Below, one piece after another: positions 17,443 to 26,690 of a stretch of DNA of 64,000 nucleotides; within the stretch, counting starts at the first letter, position 1, and each line of letters opens with the position of its first letter. Source of the DNA: Clostridiales bacterium (GTDB lineage: Bacteria; Bacillota; Clostridia; Saccharofermentanales; Saccharofermentanaceae); the NCBI GenBank assembly GCA_017551865.1, contig JAFZKB010000023.1:113136-177135 (forward strand), written 5' to 3'. The position numbers were made by a program, and so were the translations under genes. The notes under the pieces are model-generated. The model was not told where the DNA came from and made no database searches. It saw only the letters and a list, made by a program, of their open reading frames with translations.

Positions 17443-20400
17443 TTACTTCTCGTATATTCCTTCGTAGTCGATAATGCTTCCTGTATGTTTTACGCCCTTT
17501 CTGACGCAGATCTTCTGGTGGATGCATTCATCGAGAGTATCGATATGGGAGATAATGCCGACCAGACGGTTGTTGTTATCCGTCAGGCTGTTTAGAACAT
17601 TCATGGCCATATCAAGGTATTCATCATCGAGGGAACCGAAGCCCTCATCGATAAAGAGCGTATCCAGTGCTTTTCCTCCGGAACGGTTCTGCGTCACATC
17701 CGAAAGTCCCAGCGCCAAGCACATGGAGACGAGGAATTTCTCACCGCCCGACAGGCTCTGCTTCGAGATCGTGGCATCCTCAATCTGATCGTAAACTTCC
17801 ACATCGAGACCAGCCTGGGCATTTCTGTAGTCGGCCGTGGTCTTATGGTTGAACTGGTACCTGCCGCCGGTCATCTTATCGAGACGGAGATTGGCCATCT
17901 CAAGGACTTCCTTGAAGTGGCTGCCCATGACATATCGGGCAAAGTTCATCTTACCGCCCTCGGCATTCGATCCCATAGCGATGCGGGAGAGCTTCTCGAT
18001 CATGACCCAGGCTTTCTCGGTATCCGCAAGATCTGCCTTCTTTTTCTTTACCAGCTCACAGGTCTGCTTATGGTTCTCAAAAGGCGCCTTCATATCCGAC
18101 AGCAGGGTCTGCGCCTGATCGCGGCTTTCAAGAGCTGCTTTCACTTCTTCCGCAAGGGCATCGATATCGACACGGGTCAGTTTCTCTGTCTGCTTTGTGA
18201 GGACTGCGATCCGCTCGTTCGTATTCTTCACTTCGTTATCGTAGGCGATGAGAGTATCGTTTGTTTCCTTGAGCCACTCTTCCGGATCTTCGATCCCGTC
18301 CAGGCGCTTCTTCGCATCTTCTTCGGAACCGATCTTATTCTCTTTAAGAAGCTTAAGGAGGGCGCTTCCTGTATCTTCGATCTCTTTTTGCAGCTTCTTC
18401 TGCTGGACAGTCTTTTCCTTTAAAGAGGCATGGAGAGCAGAAAGAGTCTTTTCTGTCTCTTCGAGAGCTGCTTTATTTTTTGCGATCAGATCCAGAATTG
18501 CTTTTGCTTTTTTCTCCAGATCGGAGATATTCGCTTCCGCTTCTTTTTTAGAACTGAACTCGAGGTCTTTCTTTATCTTCTCGACATCCTTCTTCCAGCC
18601 GGAGAATTCTTTTTCTTCCTTATCGATTCCGGTAGTAAGGGATCCGACTTCCCCGACAAGTTTTGTGTTCTTCTCGGTATTCTTCCTGAGGCTGTCAGAG
18701 AGTTCCTTCAGACGATCGCATTTCTTCTTTAAGCTTGCTGCTTCTTCCGAAAGCTTTCGGATCTGAGCGTCAGCCTCTTCGATCTTCTTCGAAAGGAAAG
18801 ATTGGGCGGAGAGATCTTCCCAGGAGATCTCTTCTTTCAGAAGGACCTTGGCACTTTTTAGAAGTTCTTCCTTTTTCGTCTCTACGGCAGACTTCTGCGC
18901 TAAGATTTCTTTATTGCTTTCCGCTCTCTTGGCTTCCGCTTTTTCGAAGGCGGCTTTCGCTTCATCTACGTCGTCCTGCGTGACGATCTCGCCTTCGGCT
19001 TTCGCAAAGTGGATCTTCTGCCCTTTTATGAGGTGCGTGCCGCAGACTGGGCAGTCCACCTCGCCGAGTTTTTCGAGATCCTCGCTGGTCTTTCCGGCGA
19101 TCACGGCAGACTGGTTACTGATGAAAAGAACATATTTACTATCGTAGATCTTCTTTTCCTGCTTCGCAGCTTCTTCGAGAGCCATGTAGCCCTCGCTCTT
19201 TTTCTGAAGATCTTTCTCTCCTTTTGCGATGGCTTCCAGAGAAGTTTGGAGCGAAGTAAGTTCGTCCTTCTTCATTCTGCTCTGCTCAAGAAGATTCTCT
19301 TTCTGTGCTCTTTCGGACTCGACATTCTGAAGCTTGCCGATCTCTTCATTTTCTTCCGTTATGGACTTACTGAGAGATTCAAGCTCGGTCTCTTTTTTCT
19401 TAAGTGTCTCTTTATCCTCTTCCAGTTTTTTCTGACGCATGGAGATACGGTCCAGGAGCTCATTTAACTCATCGTACTTCGGAAGAAGGGCGGTCTTCGA
19501 GGCGGCCTGCTCTTTAAGCTGGTCGGCTTCTTTCTGAGAGACCTGATCCTTCTCGCACTGCTCTTTACGGGTCTTCTCTTCCTTCTCTGTTTTTTCGATC
19601 TCGGAAGCAAGGGCCTTTATAGATCCTTCGGTCTCTTTCAGATCCTTTTCTTTCTGCTCTTTCTGAATCAGAAGTGGGAGGATCTTGTTTACGACAAGAA
19701 GGACTCTTTCGTATTTGGAAGAAAGATCGGACATCTCCTCTTTTTCCAGAAGAAGCTCCTGACGTCTTTTCTTCTTCTCATCCAGTTCGTCGAGAAGGCG
19801 GTTATTACTTTCGGCAGCGGCATGTTTTCTGTTCAAGTCATCGGCCGCTTTCTGTTTTTTACTTAGATCCTCATCGAGAGCTTTGATCTTCTTTTCGTCT
19901 TCTTTGACCAGTTCTTCTAAGGCGGAAAGAAGTTCGGGAGAACCGTAGTGGTACTTCGATCCTGCTTTCAGATCTTCCGGCATCAGGAAGGAATTGACCA
20001 TCTGGTTTTCGATGGCGGTCATGGCATCTTTTCTTCTGTCGGAAAGAAGCTTCATGGTGCCGCTGATCGCATCGGCATAGCGCGTATAGATGGAGTTATC
20101 GAAGATCTTCTGGAGGATATCGTATTTATCTTTACTGTCGGCCAGAAGGAATTTCTCAAACTCGCCCTGGGCGAGCATGATGATCCGCTCGAACTGGGAG
20201 TCATTAAGGCCGATGATCTCTTCGATCTTCTCGGTGACATTGGCGGAGATCGGAAGACCGCCGTCCGGCATGTAGAGCGTGGCGGAAACCGGTGCGAGGG
20301 TATATTCGTCGCCGGTCCTGCTTTTTCTAAAATGGATCTTCCTTATGACTCTATATTCTTTTCCGTCCTGAAGGAAGGTAAGCTCGACTTCCGTATCTTC

Positions 20401-20628
20401 GCTCTTCGGCACCAGATTACTGTGGAAGCTTTCCTTCGTCTGATTATTTCTCTCCGATCCTCCGGAACGTCCGAAGAGGGCGAACATGATGCCGTCGAAG
20501 ATCGTGGTCTTACCGGCGCCGGTACCACCCTTGATGAGGAACAGGCCGTCCGTCATTTTCGTGAAATCCACGGTCGTTTCATTCTTATAGGAGATGAATG
20601 CCTTCATGCGCAAACGTAAAGGTCTCAT
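17443..20628 (-). CDS. sbcC: Exonuclease subunit SbcC
   Basis: A 1061-residue SMC/Rad50-type ATPase. Walker A GGTGAGKTT is at 34-42; two long coiled-coil arms rich in K and E flank a zinc hook DCPVCG near residue 525; the C-terminal head has signature LSGGEKFLVSM and Walker B LFIDEGFGSLD. With SbcD it forms a nuclease that cuts hairpin DNA and double-strand ends in an ATP-dependent way. It overlaps sbcD by 4 bases (ATGA), typical of coupled translation. The presence of a hairpin nuclease is worth recalling beside the palindromic arrays in this window. Confidence 0.97.
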   Translation of the reverse strand: MRPLRLRMKAFISYKNETTVDFTKMTDGLFLIKGGTGAGKTTIFDGIMFALFGRSGGSERNNQTKESFHSNLVPKSEDTEVELTFLQDGKEYRVIRKIHFRKSRTGDEYTLAPVSATLYMPDGGLPISANVTEKIEEIIGLNDSQFERIIMLAQGEFEKFLLADSKDKYDILQKIFDNSIYTRYADAISGTMKLLSDRRKDAMTAIENQMVNSFLMPEDLKAGSKYHYGSPELLSALEELVKEDEKKIKALDEDLSKKQKAADDLNRKHAAAESNNRLLDELDEKKKRRQELLLEKEEMSDLSSKYERVLLVVNKILPLLIQKEQKEKDLKETEGSIKALASEIEKTEKEEKTRKEQCEKDQVSQKEADQLKEQAASKTALLPKYDELNELLDRISMRQKKLEEDKETLKKKETELESLSKSITEENEEIGKLQNVESERAQKENLLEQSRMKKDELTSLQTSLEAIAKGEKDLQKKSEGYMALEEAAKQEKKIYDSKYVLFISNQSAVIAGKTSEDLEKLGEVDCPVCGTHLIKGQKIHFAKAEGEIVTQDDVDEAKAAFEKAEAKRAESNKEILAQKSAVETKKEELLKSAKVLLKEEISWEDLSAQSFLSKKIEEADAQIRKLSEEAASLKKKCDRLKELSDSLRKNTEKNTKLVGEVGSLTTGIDKEEKEFSGWKKDVEKIKKDLEFSSKKEAEANISDLEKKAKAILDLIAKNKAALEETEKTLSALHASLKEKTVQQKKLQKEIEDTGSALLKLLKENKIGSEEDAKKRLDGIEDPEEWLKETNDTLIAYDNEVKNTNERIAVLTKQTEKLTRVDIDALAEEVKAALESRDQAQTLLSDMKAPFENHKQTCELVKKKKADLADTEKAWVMIEKLSRIAMGSNAEGGKMNFARYVMGSHFKEVLEMANLRLDKMTGGRYQFNHKTTADYRNAQAGLDVEVYDQIEDATISKQSLSGGEKFLVSMCLALGLSDVTQNRSGGKALDTLFIDEGFGSLDDEYLDMAMNVLNSLTDNNNRLVGIISHIDTLDECIHQKICVRKGVKHTGSIIDYEGIYEK

Positions 20629-21851
20629 GCGTCACCTCCCGTGATCTTCAGAAGTTCGGCTAAGATCTTCTCGGGATCTTTTTCAGAAGAATCGTGGTTT
20701 CGGACCAGATCTCCGATAAAGGACAGGAGCTGATACTCCTGATCGTCCGGCGGAGTGCCGCCGAGCTGCTCGGTATAAAACTCGGAAAAGAGATCCTCGA
20801 CCGGCTTTTCCTCGACAGATGCGGTGGTGGCCGTCTTGCCGGAAGATGCGGTCGGATCAAAAGAAGACTGGAGGGTAAAAAGGGTGCCGTTTCTTTCCTC
20901 GATCAGGGCGGAAAGATAGCCTGCGATCTGCGGATCAATGCGGCGGTCCGTGATGGTGATACCTATATATTCATTCTGAAGGACTTCGGCACTGACTCTT
21001 CCGTAAACTTCCTCTTTCGTCCCTTCGATATAGCGCATCTTGTGAAGCGGTTTAATCGGGATGGAGTGGACAGAGAGTTCCTCCCCTTTTTTCGGAAGGA
21101 GCACTTCCACGAGTCCCTTATTTTTCTCAAACTTCGTTTCATCGAAATGGTAGCAAAGAGGCGTGCCGGCATAGCGGACCGTATCTTTTCCCACGGAAAG
21201 ACCGGAATGGATGTGGCCTAAGGCCACGTAGTCAAAATCATCGAAGACATTTGCTTCCACAGGTCCGACACCGCCGACGACAGATTCGGAACCGCCGGGC
21301 TCGGCGCCTTTTCCCTCCGAGACGACATTCTGGTGGCAAAGAAGGACATTTCGAACCGAGGTATCGATATCCTGTGTCTTCAGGATCTTCTGGACCGCTT
21401 CGGAATAGGAACGGATACTGTCGTCTTCCAGAAGATGAGACACGACTTCCGGGAAAATATACGGAAGGAGCCAGAAAGTTACGGGGCCGTCCGGATCTTC
21501 CATCGTGAAGTGATAAAGTTCTTTTTTGGCCACACCGGAGATATGGATATTCTCGTTTTTCAGAAGCTCGCTGGCAAAGCGCAGTTTCTGACCGCTGTCG
21601 TGGTTGCCGGCGATCATGAAAACAGCGATGTTTCTTCGGTTCAGCTGCGTCAGGAAATAAGAAAGAAGATCTGTGGCGTCGCCGGTCGGATTGGCCCGGT
21701 CATAGACATCGCCGCAGATCAGGACAGCATCGGGACTCCCCTCATCGCATTTTTTCAGGAACTCTTCGACCCAGAACTTCTGATCCTCGATCATGGAGCG
21801 GCCATGGACGAGTTTTCCGAAGTGAAGATCCGCGATGTGGTATATCCGCAT
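20625..21851 (-). CDS. sbcD: Exonuclease subunit SbcD
   Basis: A 408-residue metallophosphoesterase, nuclease partner of SbcC. Metal-binding motifs are ADLHFGK (7-13), CGDVYDRANPTGD (47-59), AGNHDSGQK (about 82-90) and GHIHSG. The Mre11-type capping domain follows. The 3' end overlaps sbcC by 4 bases; the zinc-ribbon gene lies 16 bases upstream on the same strand and may belong to the same transcript. Confidence 0.97.
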   Translation of the reverse strand: MRIYHIADLHFGKLVHGRSMIEDQKFWVEEFLKKCDEGSPDAVLICGDVYDRANPTGDATDLLSYFLTQLNRRNIAVFMIAGNHDSGQKLRFASELLKNENIHISGVAKKELYHFTMEDPDGPVTFWLLPYIFPEVVSHLLEDDSIRSYSEAVQKILKTQDIDTSVRNVLLCHQNVVSEGKGAEPGGSESVVGGVGPVEANVFDDFDYVALGHIHSGLSVGKDTVRYAGTPLCYHFDETKFEKNKGLVEVLLPKKGEELSVHSIPIKPLHKMRYIEGTKEEVYGRVSAEVLQNEYIGITITDRRIDPQIAGYLSALIEERNGTLFTLQSSFDPTASSGKTATTASVEEKPVEDLFSEFYTEQLGGTPPDDQEYQLLSFIGDLVRNHDSSEKDPEKILAELLKITGGDA

Positions 21852-21867
21852 ATAGTATTGCTCCCGC

Positions 21868-22272
21868 TTAGATGTAATCGGTGATCATAGTAATATCGAA
21901 GATAAGAAGTGTAATAACGACGATCGCCATCATGATGACGAAGATGCCTTTGCCGGGGACCGGTTTTGCTTTCAGAAGACCGCGCATGCAGAAAAGCCCC
22001 AGGATCAGAAAAACGATGCCGAGTCCGACGCAGATGAAATAGGCGGCAGGGAATACCACTTCCGTCTCCGCATCTTTAAACAGCATCTTGATCGTGGATA
22101 CCGCAAAGGATAAAGCCAGAAACAGGATCGACAGATTCAGATTATATGGAGTCTTCTCTTCTGGTTCCGAAGAGATCTCGACATCCGGCGTCTCATTGAG
22201 GTTCGCTCCGCAGTGTTTACATACAGGAGCTGTGTTTCCGTTCTGCGCATTGCACTTGGGACAGATCTTCAT
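21868..22272 (-). CDS. Zinc-ribbon membrane protein
   Basis: A 134-residue protein with an N-terminal zinc ribbon (CPKCN ... CKHCG, residues 4-21), a short polar linker, then three membrane helices at about 47-65, 73-92 and 108-130. Proteins of this plan are common in Clostridia and have no assigned role. It precedes sbcD by 16 bases on the same strand, but nothing suggests a shared function. Confidence 0.8.
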   Translation of the reverse strand: MKICPKCNAQNGNTAPVCKHCGANLNETPDVEISSEPEEKTPYNLNLSILFLALSFAVSTIKMLFKDAETEVVFPAAYFICVGLGIVFLILGLFCMRGLLKAKPVPGKGIFVIMMAIVVITLLIFDITMITDYI

Positions 22273-22330
22273 AATACACCTCTAAGTCTTAAATCCGGGT
22301 AGACTTTCCGCCCGCTTTCTTTGTTGCTCA

Positions 22331-23290
22331 TTATACCATATCAGGGTGAAGTATTCTCTTGATATCCGCCTCAAGATATGGATTCATACGCTTCGTAAAA
22401 CCACTTAATTTCAGCATCTCCGCGAGGTCATATCCGATGTCTTCCGAAAGGGAGACGATGCGGTCCTTGAAGTTCTGGCGGTTCGGGTGATACCTGGTAT
22501 CCTCCCAGGCCTCAAGATTACAGGGAGTGTCCGAAAGCTCACGAATCCTTGCCGAGAACTCACCTTTTTCATCTAACTTCTGAAGCGCTCTATAGGTCCA
22601 CTTATGGTACGGCGGATAGACCCTTTTTAAAAGGAAGAACAGCTCCATCGCGGCTTCCATGCCTTTGACCTTACAGATCTGCGCGGCCACCGTATCACCG
22701 CGCGTCATGCAGCGCGCGTAGTTGACCTGAAGCGAGGCGGAATAGATATGCATCTTCTCGGCGATGCGGATGCGCCACACCCGGTCCGGATAGTAGTTTA
22801 AAAGAAGATTACGGAAGGCGGTGAACTCCCCGAGATCGTCCCGGTAGACCTCGCCGTTGACGGCGGTGGCCAGACACGAATGGTCGAGGGAGAGCCACTG
22901 CTGCTCGGTCATCTCGCAGTCATCCGTATTACAGTCGATCTGAAGGATATTGGAATAAAAGTCATGGATCGACATGACGCCCCGGCGCTCCATTAATCTT
23001 TCTGTATAGTAGGATCTCTCCTTCTCGGCCACAAGCTCCGTATAGGCCTGGTCCAGATCTTTTCCAAAGACATCGAGATCTTCTGTTCTTATCCAAAGGC
23101 AGCAGCCGGTCCCGAAGTCGTGGTCACGGGAGATCTCGTCATCAAAGCCGAAGCAGTCCGAACCCTCACCGGCAAGTCCCACGGCGATCCGGGATGCGTA
23201 CTGCCCGAAACGGCTTCTTAACATGGGCGCGACTTTTTCATCGTAGAAACGGCGGTTCTTCGCTTTTACATCCGCATTCGGAACAATCAT
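22331..23290 (-). CDS. DUF4037-like nucleotidyltransferase-fold protein
   Basis: A 319-residue protein. The nucleotidyltransferase-like motif is at residues 41-60, with GEGSD and the metal-binding-type DHDFG. The rest is a helical domain with conserved aromatic and charged patches (YPDRVWRIRIAEKMH). This matches DUF4037-type proteins, which may transfer nucleotides to a small molecule or protein; no substrate is known. The start at 23290 follows GGGGAGG; a longer frame upstream lacks a ribosome site. The gene is divergent from the ECF sigma factor gene. Confidence 0.75.
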   Translation of the reverse strand: MIVPNADVKAKNRRFYDEKVAPMLRSRFGQYASRIAVGLAGEGSDCFGFDDEISRDHDFGTGCCLWIRTEDLDVFGKDLDQAYTELVAEKERSYYTERLMERRGVMSIHDFYSNILQIDCNTDDCEMTEQQWLSLDHSCLATAVNGEVYRDDLGEFTAFRNLLLNYYPDRVWRIRIAEKMHIYSASLQVNYARCMTRGDTVAAQICKVKGMEAAMELFFLLKRVYPPYHKWTYRALQKLDEKGEFSARIRELSDTPCNLEAWEDTRYHPNRQNFKDRIVSLSEDIGYDLAEMLKLSGFTKRMNPYLEADIKRILHPDMV

Positions 23291-23459
23291 CTTCTGCCTC
23301 CCCGGGATGCTTTTTTTCGTAAAAGCATCTCTTCTGTTCATTGTATCGTATTTCGAAGATGAATTCTGCTGTAAAATATTTTCACGGAGAATGTGAGAAA
23401 TCATGACGCTGATTCGTTTAATCAGTGAGATCTCAATCGAGACCCCCGGAGGAAAGAAC

Positions 23460-23939
23460 TTGAAAAACGAAGAAGTTGTCAGACTTTTTGATACCTATGC
23501 AGATGATCTTTATCGCTTTGCAGTCTCTTATGTGGCATCAAAACACGATGCGGAGGATGTTGTGTCGGACGTCTTCCTGAGACTTTTAAGCAGACCAATC
23601 CTTTTCGACCGGAAATTCGAGAAGGCCTTCCTTATGACCATGACGGCCAATAAGTGCAAGGACCTTCTTAGGTCATCCGCCAGAAAGACGAGTGTAGACC
23701 TCGAATCGAATGAATGGCAGCTTCTTACGTTCGACGGGTTTACGGATAAGAACAAGGAAGTCTTCGATGAGCTGATGCGCCTCGATCCCACTTACCGGTC
23801 GCCGATCTATCTTTACTACTATGAAGGGTATTCCTATAAGGAGATCAGCCGGATCCTGAAGATCTCGGAATCGGCCGTGGGCATGCGGATCAAGAGAGGC
23901 AAAGAGCAACTGAAGATCAGATTGGAGGAAGAGTCATGA
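23460..23939 (+). CDS. ECF-type RNA polymerase sigma factor
   Basis: A 159-residue ECF sigma factor. Region 2 is seen in DLYRFAVSYVASKHDAEDVV and region 4 as the HTH YSYKEISRILKISESAVGMR near the C-terminus. A TTG start at 23460 is chosen since CCGGAGGAAAG lies just upstream; an ATG 57 bases earlier is in frame but lacks a ribosome site. The stop overlaps the start of the next gene (ATGA), which encodes a membrane protein placed like an anti-sigma factor. The trigger is unknown. Confidence 0.92.
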   Translation: MKNEEVVRLFDTYADDLYRFAVSYVASKHDAEDVVSDVFLRLLSRPILFDRKFEKAFLMTMTANKCKDLLRSSARKTSVDLESNEWQLLTFDGFTDKNKEVFDELMRLDPTYRSPIYLYYYEGYSYKEISRILKISESAVGMRIKRGKEQLKIRLEEES

Positions 23940-24592
23940 AAGACACATTTGATAAGATCGTCATGGACGAAAGCAAAAAGGAAGAGATCCGCGGGATGCT
24001 GGAGAAGAAGAAAGCAGTCCGTCCGAAATGGACGATCGCCGTCGCCTGTGCGGCCGCAGCGATCGCACTTCTGATGGCGGTACCGGTAACGAGAACAGCC
24101 ATCGTAAATGCGGCTATGGAACTCGGAAGAAAGGTGTTCCATACCAAGCAGGGTATGACCATCACGGTGGAGAAGACGGAAGGCAGAAACGAAGGGGACC
24201 TCTTTGAAAGCGTCCATATAGAGTTTGAAGAAAACGTTGCTTCCCGTGAAATAGATGTGAAGGAAAAGGACGGCCGGATCTACCTCGTCGTTGACGGCAA
24301 TATGACGGACATTACAGATAAGTGCAGTGATTCCGACTATTACCGTTATGAAGCTGACAACGGTGACGGGTCCTCGTGCGTGTTCTATGTAGGCGGAACG
24401 CCGGGAGACCTCGGATGGTTTGAATGCACCAAGTTCCCGGTAGAAGATGGTGAACCGAAGGATTGCATGATCATCTCATCTGAAGGAAACTGTTCGTCAG
24501 AAAATCCGACACACGAGTGGGAGAGAAAAGCCCTCGAAAATGAAGGAATCCGTTCGAATGATGCACCAAACCTTCAGATCAGTGTCAATTAA
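23936..24592 (+). CDS. Putative membrane anti-sigma factor
   Basis: A 218-residue protein with a short cytoplasmic part (residues 1-32, KIVMDESKKEEIRGMLEKKK), one membrane helix (about 34-54) and an outer domain of about 160 residues without Cys motifs. It overlaps the sigma factor gene by 4 bases, so the two are coupled; this is the usual arrangement of a sigma/anti-sigma pair. The cytoplasmic part is short and lacks a ZAS zinc motif, so the assignment rests on context. Confidence 0.75.
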   Translation: MKDTFDKIVMDESKKEEIRGMLEKKKAVRPKWTIAVACAAAAIALLMAVPVTRTAIVNAAMELGRKVFHTKQGMTITVEKTEGRNEGDLFESVHIEFEENVASREIDVKEKDGRIYLVVDGNMTDITDKCSDSDYYRYEADNGDGSSCVFYVGGTPGDLGWFECTKFPVEDGEPKDCMIISSEGNCSSENPTHEWERKALENEGIRSNDAPNLQISVN

Positions 24593-24652
24593 GCCGGGTA
24601 AAGAAGGGAAGTGATCCTTCTTATCTTCCCATAGGTTCGGGAAACAGGATAT

Positions 24653-24694
24653 AAAAATGCTGCCTTCGGGAGAGGACCCCGGGGCAGCATTTTT
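24653..24694. terminator. Bidirectional terminator between anti-sigma and alcohol dehydrogenase genes
   Basis: AAAAATGCTGCC (24653-24664) pairs with GGCAGCATTTTT (24683-24694) around an 18-base loop. The A and T runs on both sides fit use by both convergent genes. Confidence 0.9.
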
Positions 24695-24727
24695 CATGCA
24701 TATGTCTTTTTCATTTTTCCAGCTTTT

Positions 24728-25906
24728 TTACATACTTGCTCTGTAGATCGAAAGCATCGCTTCCTCATCGAGGACCTTTGCGGAACCCTTCTGCCCGCCG
24801 ACGCCGATGGCACACTTTTTCGCCATCAGGACGAGGTCTTCTTCTGTCGCAGTGACACCAAGTTCACGAAGGTTCGTCGGCATGTTGATACTTCTGTAGA
24901 AGTCCTCCATCGCCTCGATACCTTTAAGAGCGATCTCCTCGTCTGTGCCTTCTTCTTTTACATCCATGACGTTGATGGCGAATTTCCTAAAGCGCGGGAG
25001 GATATCCTTATAGACATATCTTGCCCAGCTTCCCCAGACAGCCGCTAGACCGGCACCGTGAGCAACATCGTACAGGCCGCCGAGTTCATGCTCGAGCTTA
25101 TGGGTCATCCAGTCTCCGCCGTCGTTGCCGCACCCGGTCAGACCGTTATGGGAAAGGCTTCCGGCCCACATGACTTCGGCTCTGGCATCGTAGTTCTTCG
25201 GATCGTCGCGGAGGATCACGGCATTCTTCTTCACAGTACGGAGAAGTCCTTCTGCCAGTGCATCGGTGATCTCCATATTTCCGCCCTGTGTGAAATATCT
25301 CTCCATGGTGTGCATCATGATGTCCGTGCATCCGCAGGCGGTCTGGTAATCCGGAAGGGTCATGGTCAGTTCCGGGTTCATGATGGCGAATTTCGGACGG
25401 CTGTAGTCACTGCTGTAGCCGCGCTTCACGAGGCCCTCTTCCTTCGTGATGACAGAAGAATCGCTCATCTCGCTGCCTGTGGCCGCGATGGTCAGGATAA
25501 CTCCCAGCGGGAGGCATCCTTTCGCCTGTCTCTTATAGTCGTAAAAATCCCAGACATCGCCTTCATTCGCCACACCATAGCCAATGGCCTTCGCAGAGTC
25601 GATCGCACTTCCGCCTCCGACACCTAAAAGGAAGTCCACGTTTTCTTTTTTGCACAGTTCGATACCTTCGTACACTAAGCTAAGGTGCGGGTTTGGAACA
25701 GCGCCGCCTAATGTGACATAGCTGATACCTGCCTCATCCAGAGAATCCGTGACACGCTTCAGAAGACCAGATCTTACGACACTTCCTCCGCCATAGTGGA
25801 TCAGTACCTTCGTTCCGCCGAATTCCTTAATGAGATCAGCGACCTTAGTTTCCGTGTTCTTTCCGAAAACGACTTTCGTCGGGGTATAGTAATTAAAATC
25901 AAACAT
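24728..25906 (-). CDS. Iron-containing alcohol dehydrogenase (butanol dehydrogenase type)
   Basis: A 392-residue group III alcohol dehydrogenase. The nucleotide-binding region contains GGGSAIDSAKAIG; metal-binding residues lie in TDIMMHTMERYF and in the two His-rich stretches MTHKLEHELGG and VAHGAGLA. Relatives reduce aldehydes such as butyraldehyde with NAD(P)H in fermentation. The start at 25906 lies 10 bases after AAGGAG; a GTG three codons earlier is too close to that site. It is monocistronic and shares a terminator with the convergent sigma operon. Confidence 0.95.
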   Translation of the reverse strand: MFDFNYYTPTKVVFGKNTETKVADLIKEFGGTKVLIHYGGGSVVRSGLLKRVTDSLDEAGISYVTLGGAVPNPHLSLVYEGIELCKKENVDFLLGVGGGSAIDSAKAIGYGVANEGDVWDFYDYKRQAKGCLPLGVILTIAATGSEMSDSSVITKEEGLVKRGYSSDYSRPKFAIMNPELTMTLPDYQTACGCTDIMMHTMERYFTQGGNMEITDALAEGLLRTVKKNAVILRDDPKNYDARAEVMWAGSLSHNGLTGCGNDGGDWMTHKLEHELGGLYDVAHGAGLAAVWGSWARYVYKDILPRFRKFAINVMDVKEEGTDEEIALKGIEAMEDFYRSINMPTNLRELGVTATEEDLVLMAKKCAIGVGGQKGSAKVLDEEAMLSIYRASM

Positions 25907-26066
25907 TAGCGGCACACTCCTTTTCTCACTTATGAACTACTAATATCGTATCATCTTCAGGAAGTGAGAAAAAGCAAAAACATGCCGAATAGTATCAATA
26001 TTTTACTCAGATCCCCTCAGGGATTCTTCATACTTACTTCTTTAAAGAATACCTATACCACGGATT

Positions 26067-26690
26067 TTACTCGTCGATCACTAATCCGGACGAACGGACA
26101 TTGACTGCCAGTTCCACACGGTTCTTAAAACCCGTTTTCTGCATCAGGCTCTTAACGTGGGAACGGACTGTCCAGCGGCTCATGTTCAGCGCGTCGGCGA
26201 TCTCCTGATCCGTATAGCCATACACGACTTTCCGAAGGACATCCAGCTCTCTTGCGGTAAAGTCCGTACTCGATGCATCGCCGATCGTAAGGACAGGCGT
26301 TGCTTCAGGATAGACCACCTCGCCGGAAAGGACTTTCTCGATCACTTTCTGAAGCGGCAGGACTTCATATTCCTTGTACCACATACCTTCTGCTCCGGCT
26401 TCTTTCGCCTTCTCGATATACGACACCTCCGGCATGCTCGTGACCAGGATGATCTTGATCTGCGGATGGTCCCGCTTGATCCGGGCGGCCGCTTCGATCC
26501 CGTTGATCCCGGCGGTCATGACGATGTCCATGATGATAAGATCGATGGCCTTACTCTCGGCGAAGTTGATCGCCATCTCCGCCGTTCCGATGGAATCGAC
26601 AATATGGAAGTCCGGGTTTTCCGATAGACTTGTCGCCAGCGCGATGCGCTGCATTTTCTGATCATCAACGATAAGAATATTATGTGCCAT
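26067..26690 (-). CDS. NarL/LuxR-type response regulator
   Basis: A 207-residue response regulator: receiver domain with the phosphoacceptor Asp in LIIMDIVM (near residue 53) and a C-terminal LuxR helix-turn-helix (TDQEIADALNMSRWTVRSHV). The start at 26690 follows GGGGGAGAAG. The 5' end overlaps the histidine kinase gene by 11 bases, so the pair is coupled. Target genes are not evident. Confidence 0.95.
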   Translation of the reverse strand: MAHNILIVDDQKMQRIALATSLSENPDFHIVDSIGTAEMAINFAESKAIDLIIMDIVMTAGINGIEAAARIKRDHPQIKIILVTSMPEVSYIEKAKEAGAEGMWYKEYEVLPLQKVIEKVLSGEVVYPEATPVLTIGDASSTDFTARELDVLRKVVYGYTDQEIADALNMSRWTVRSHVKSLMQKTGFKNRVELAVNVRSSGLVIDE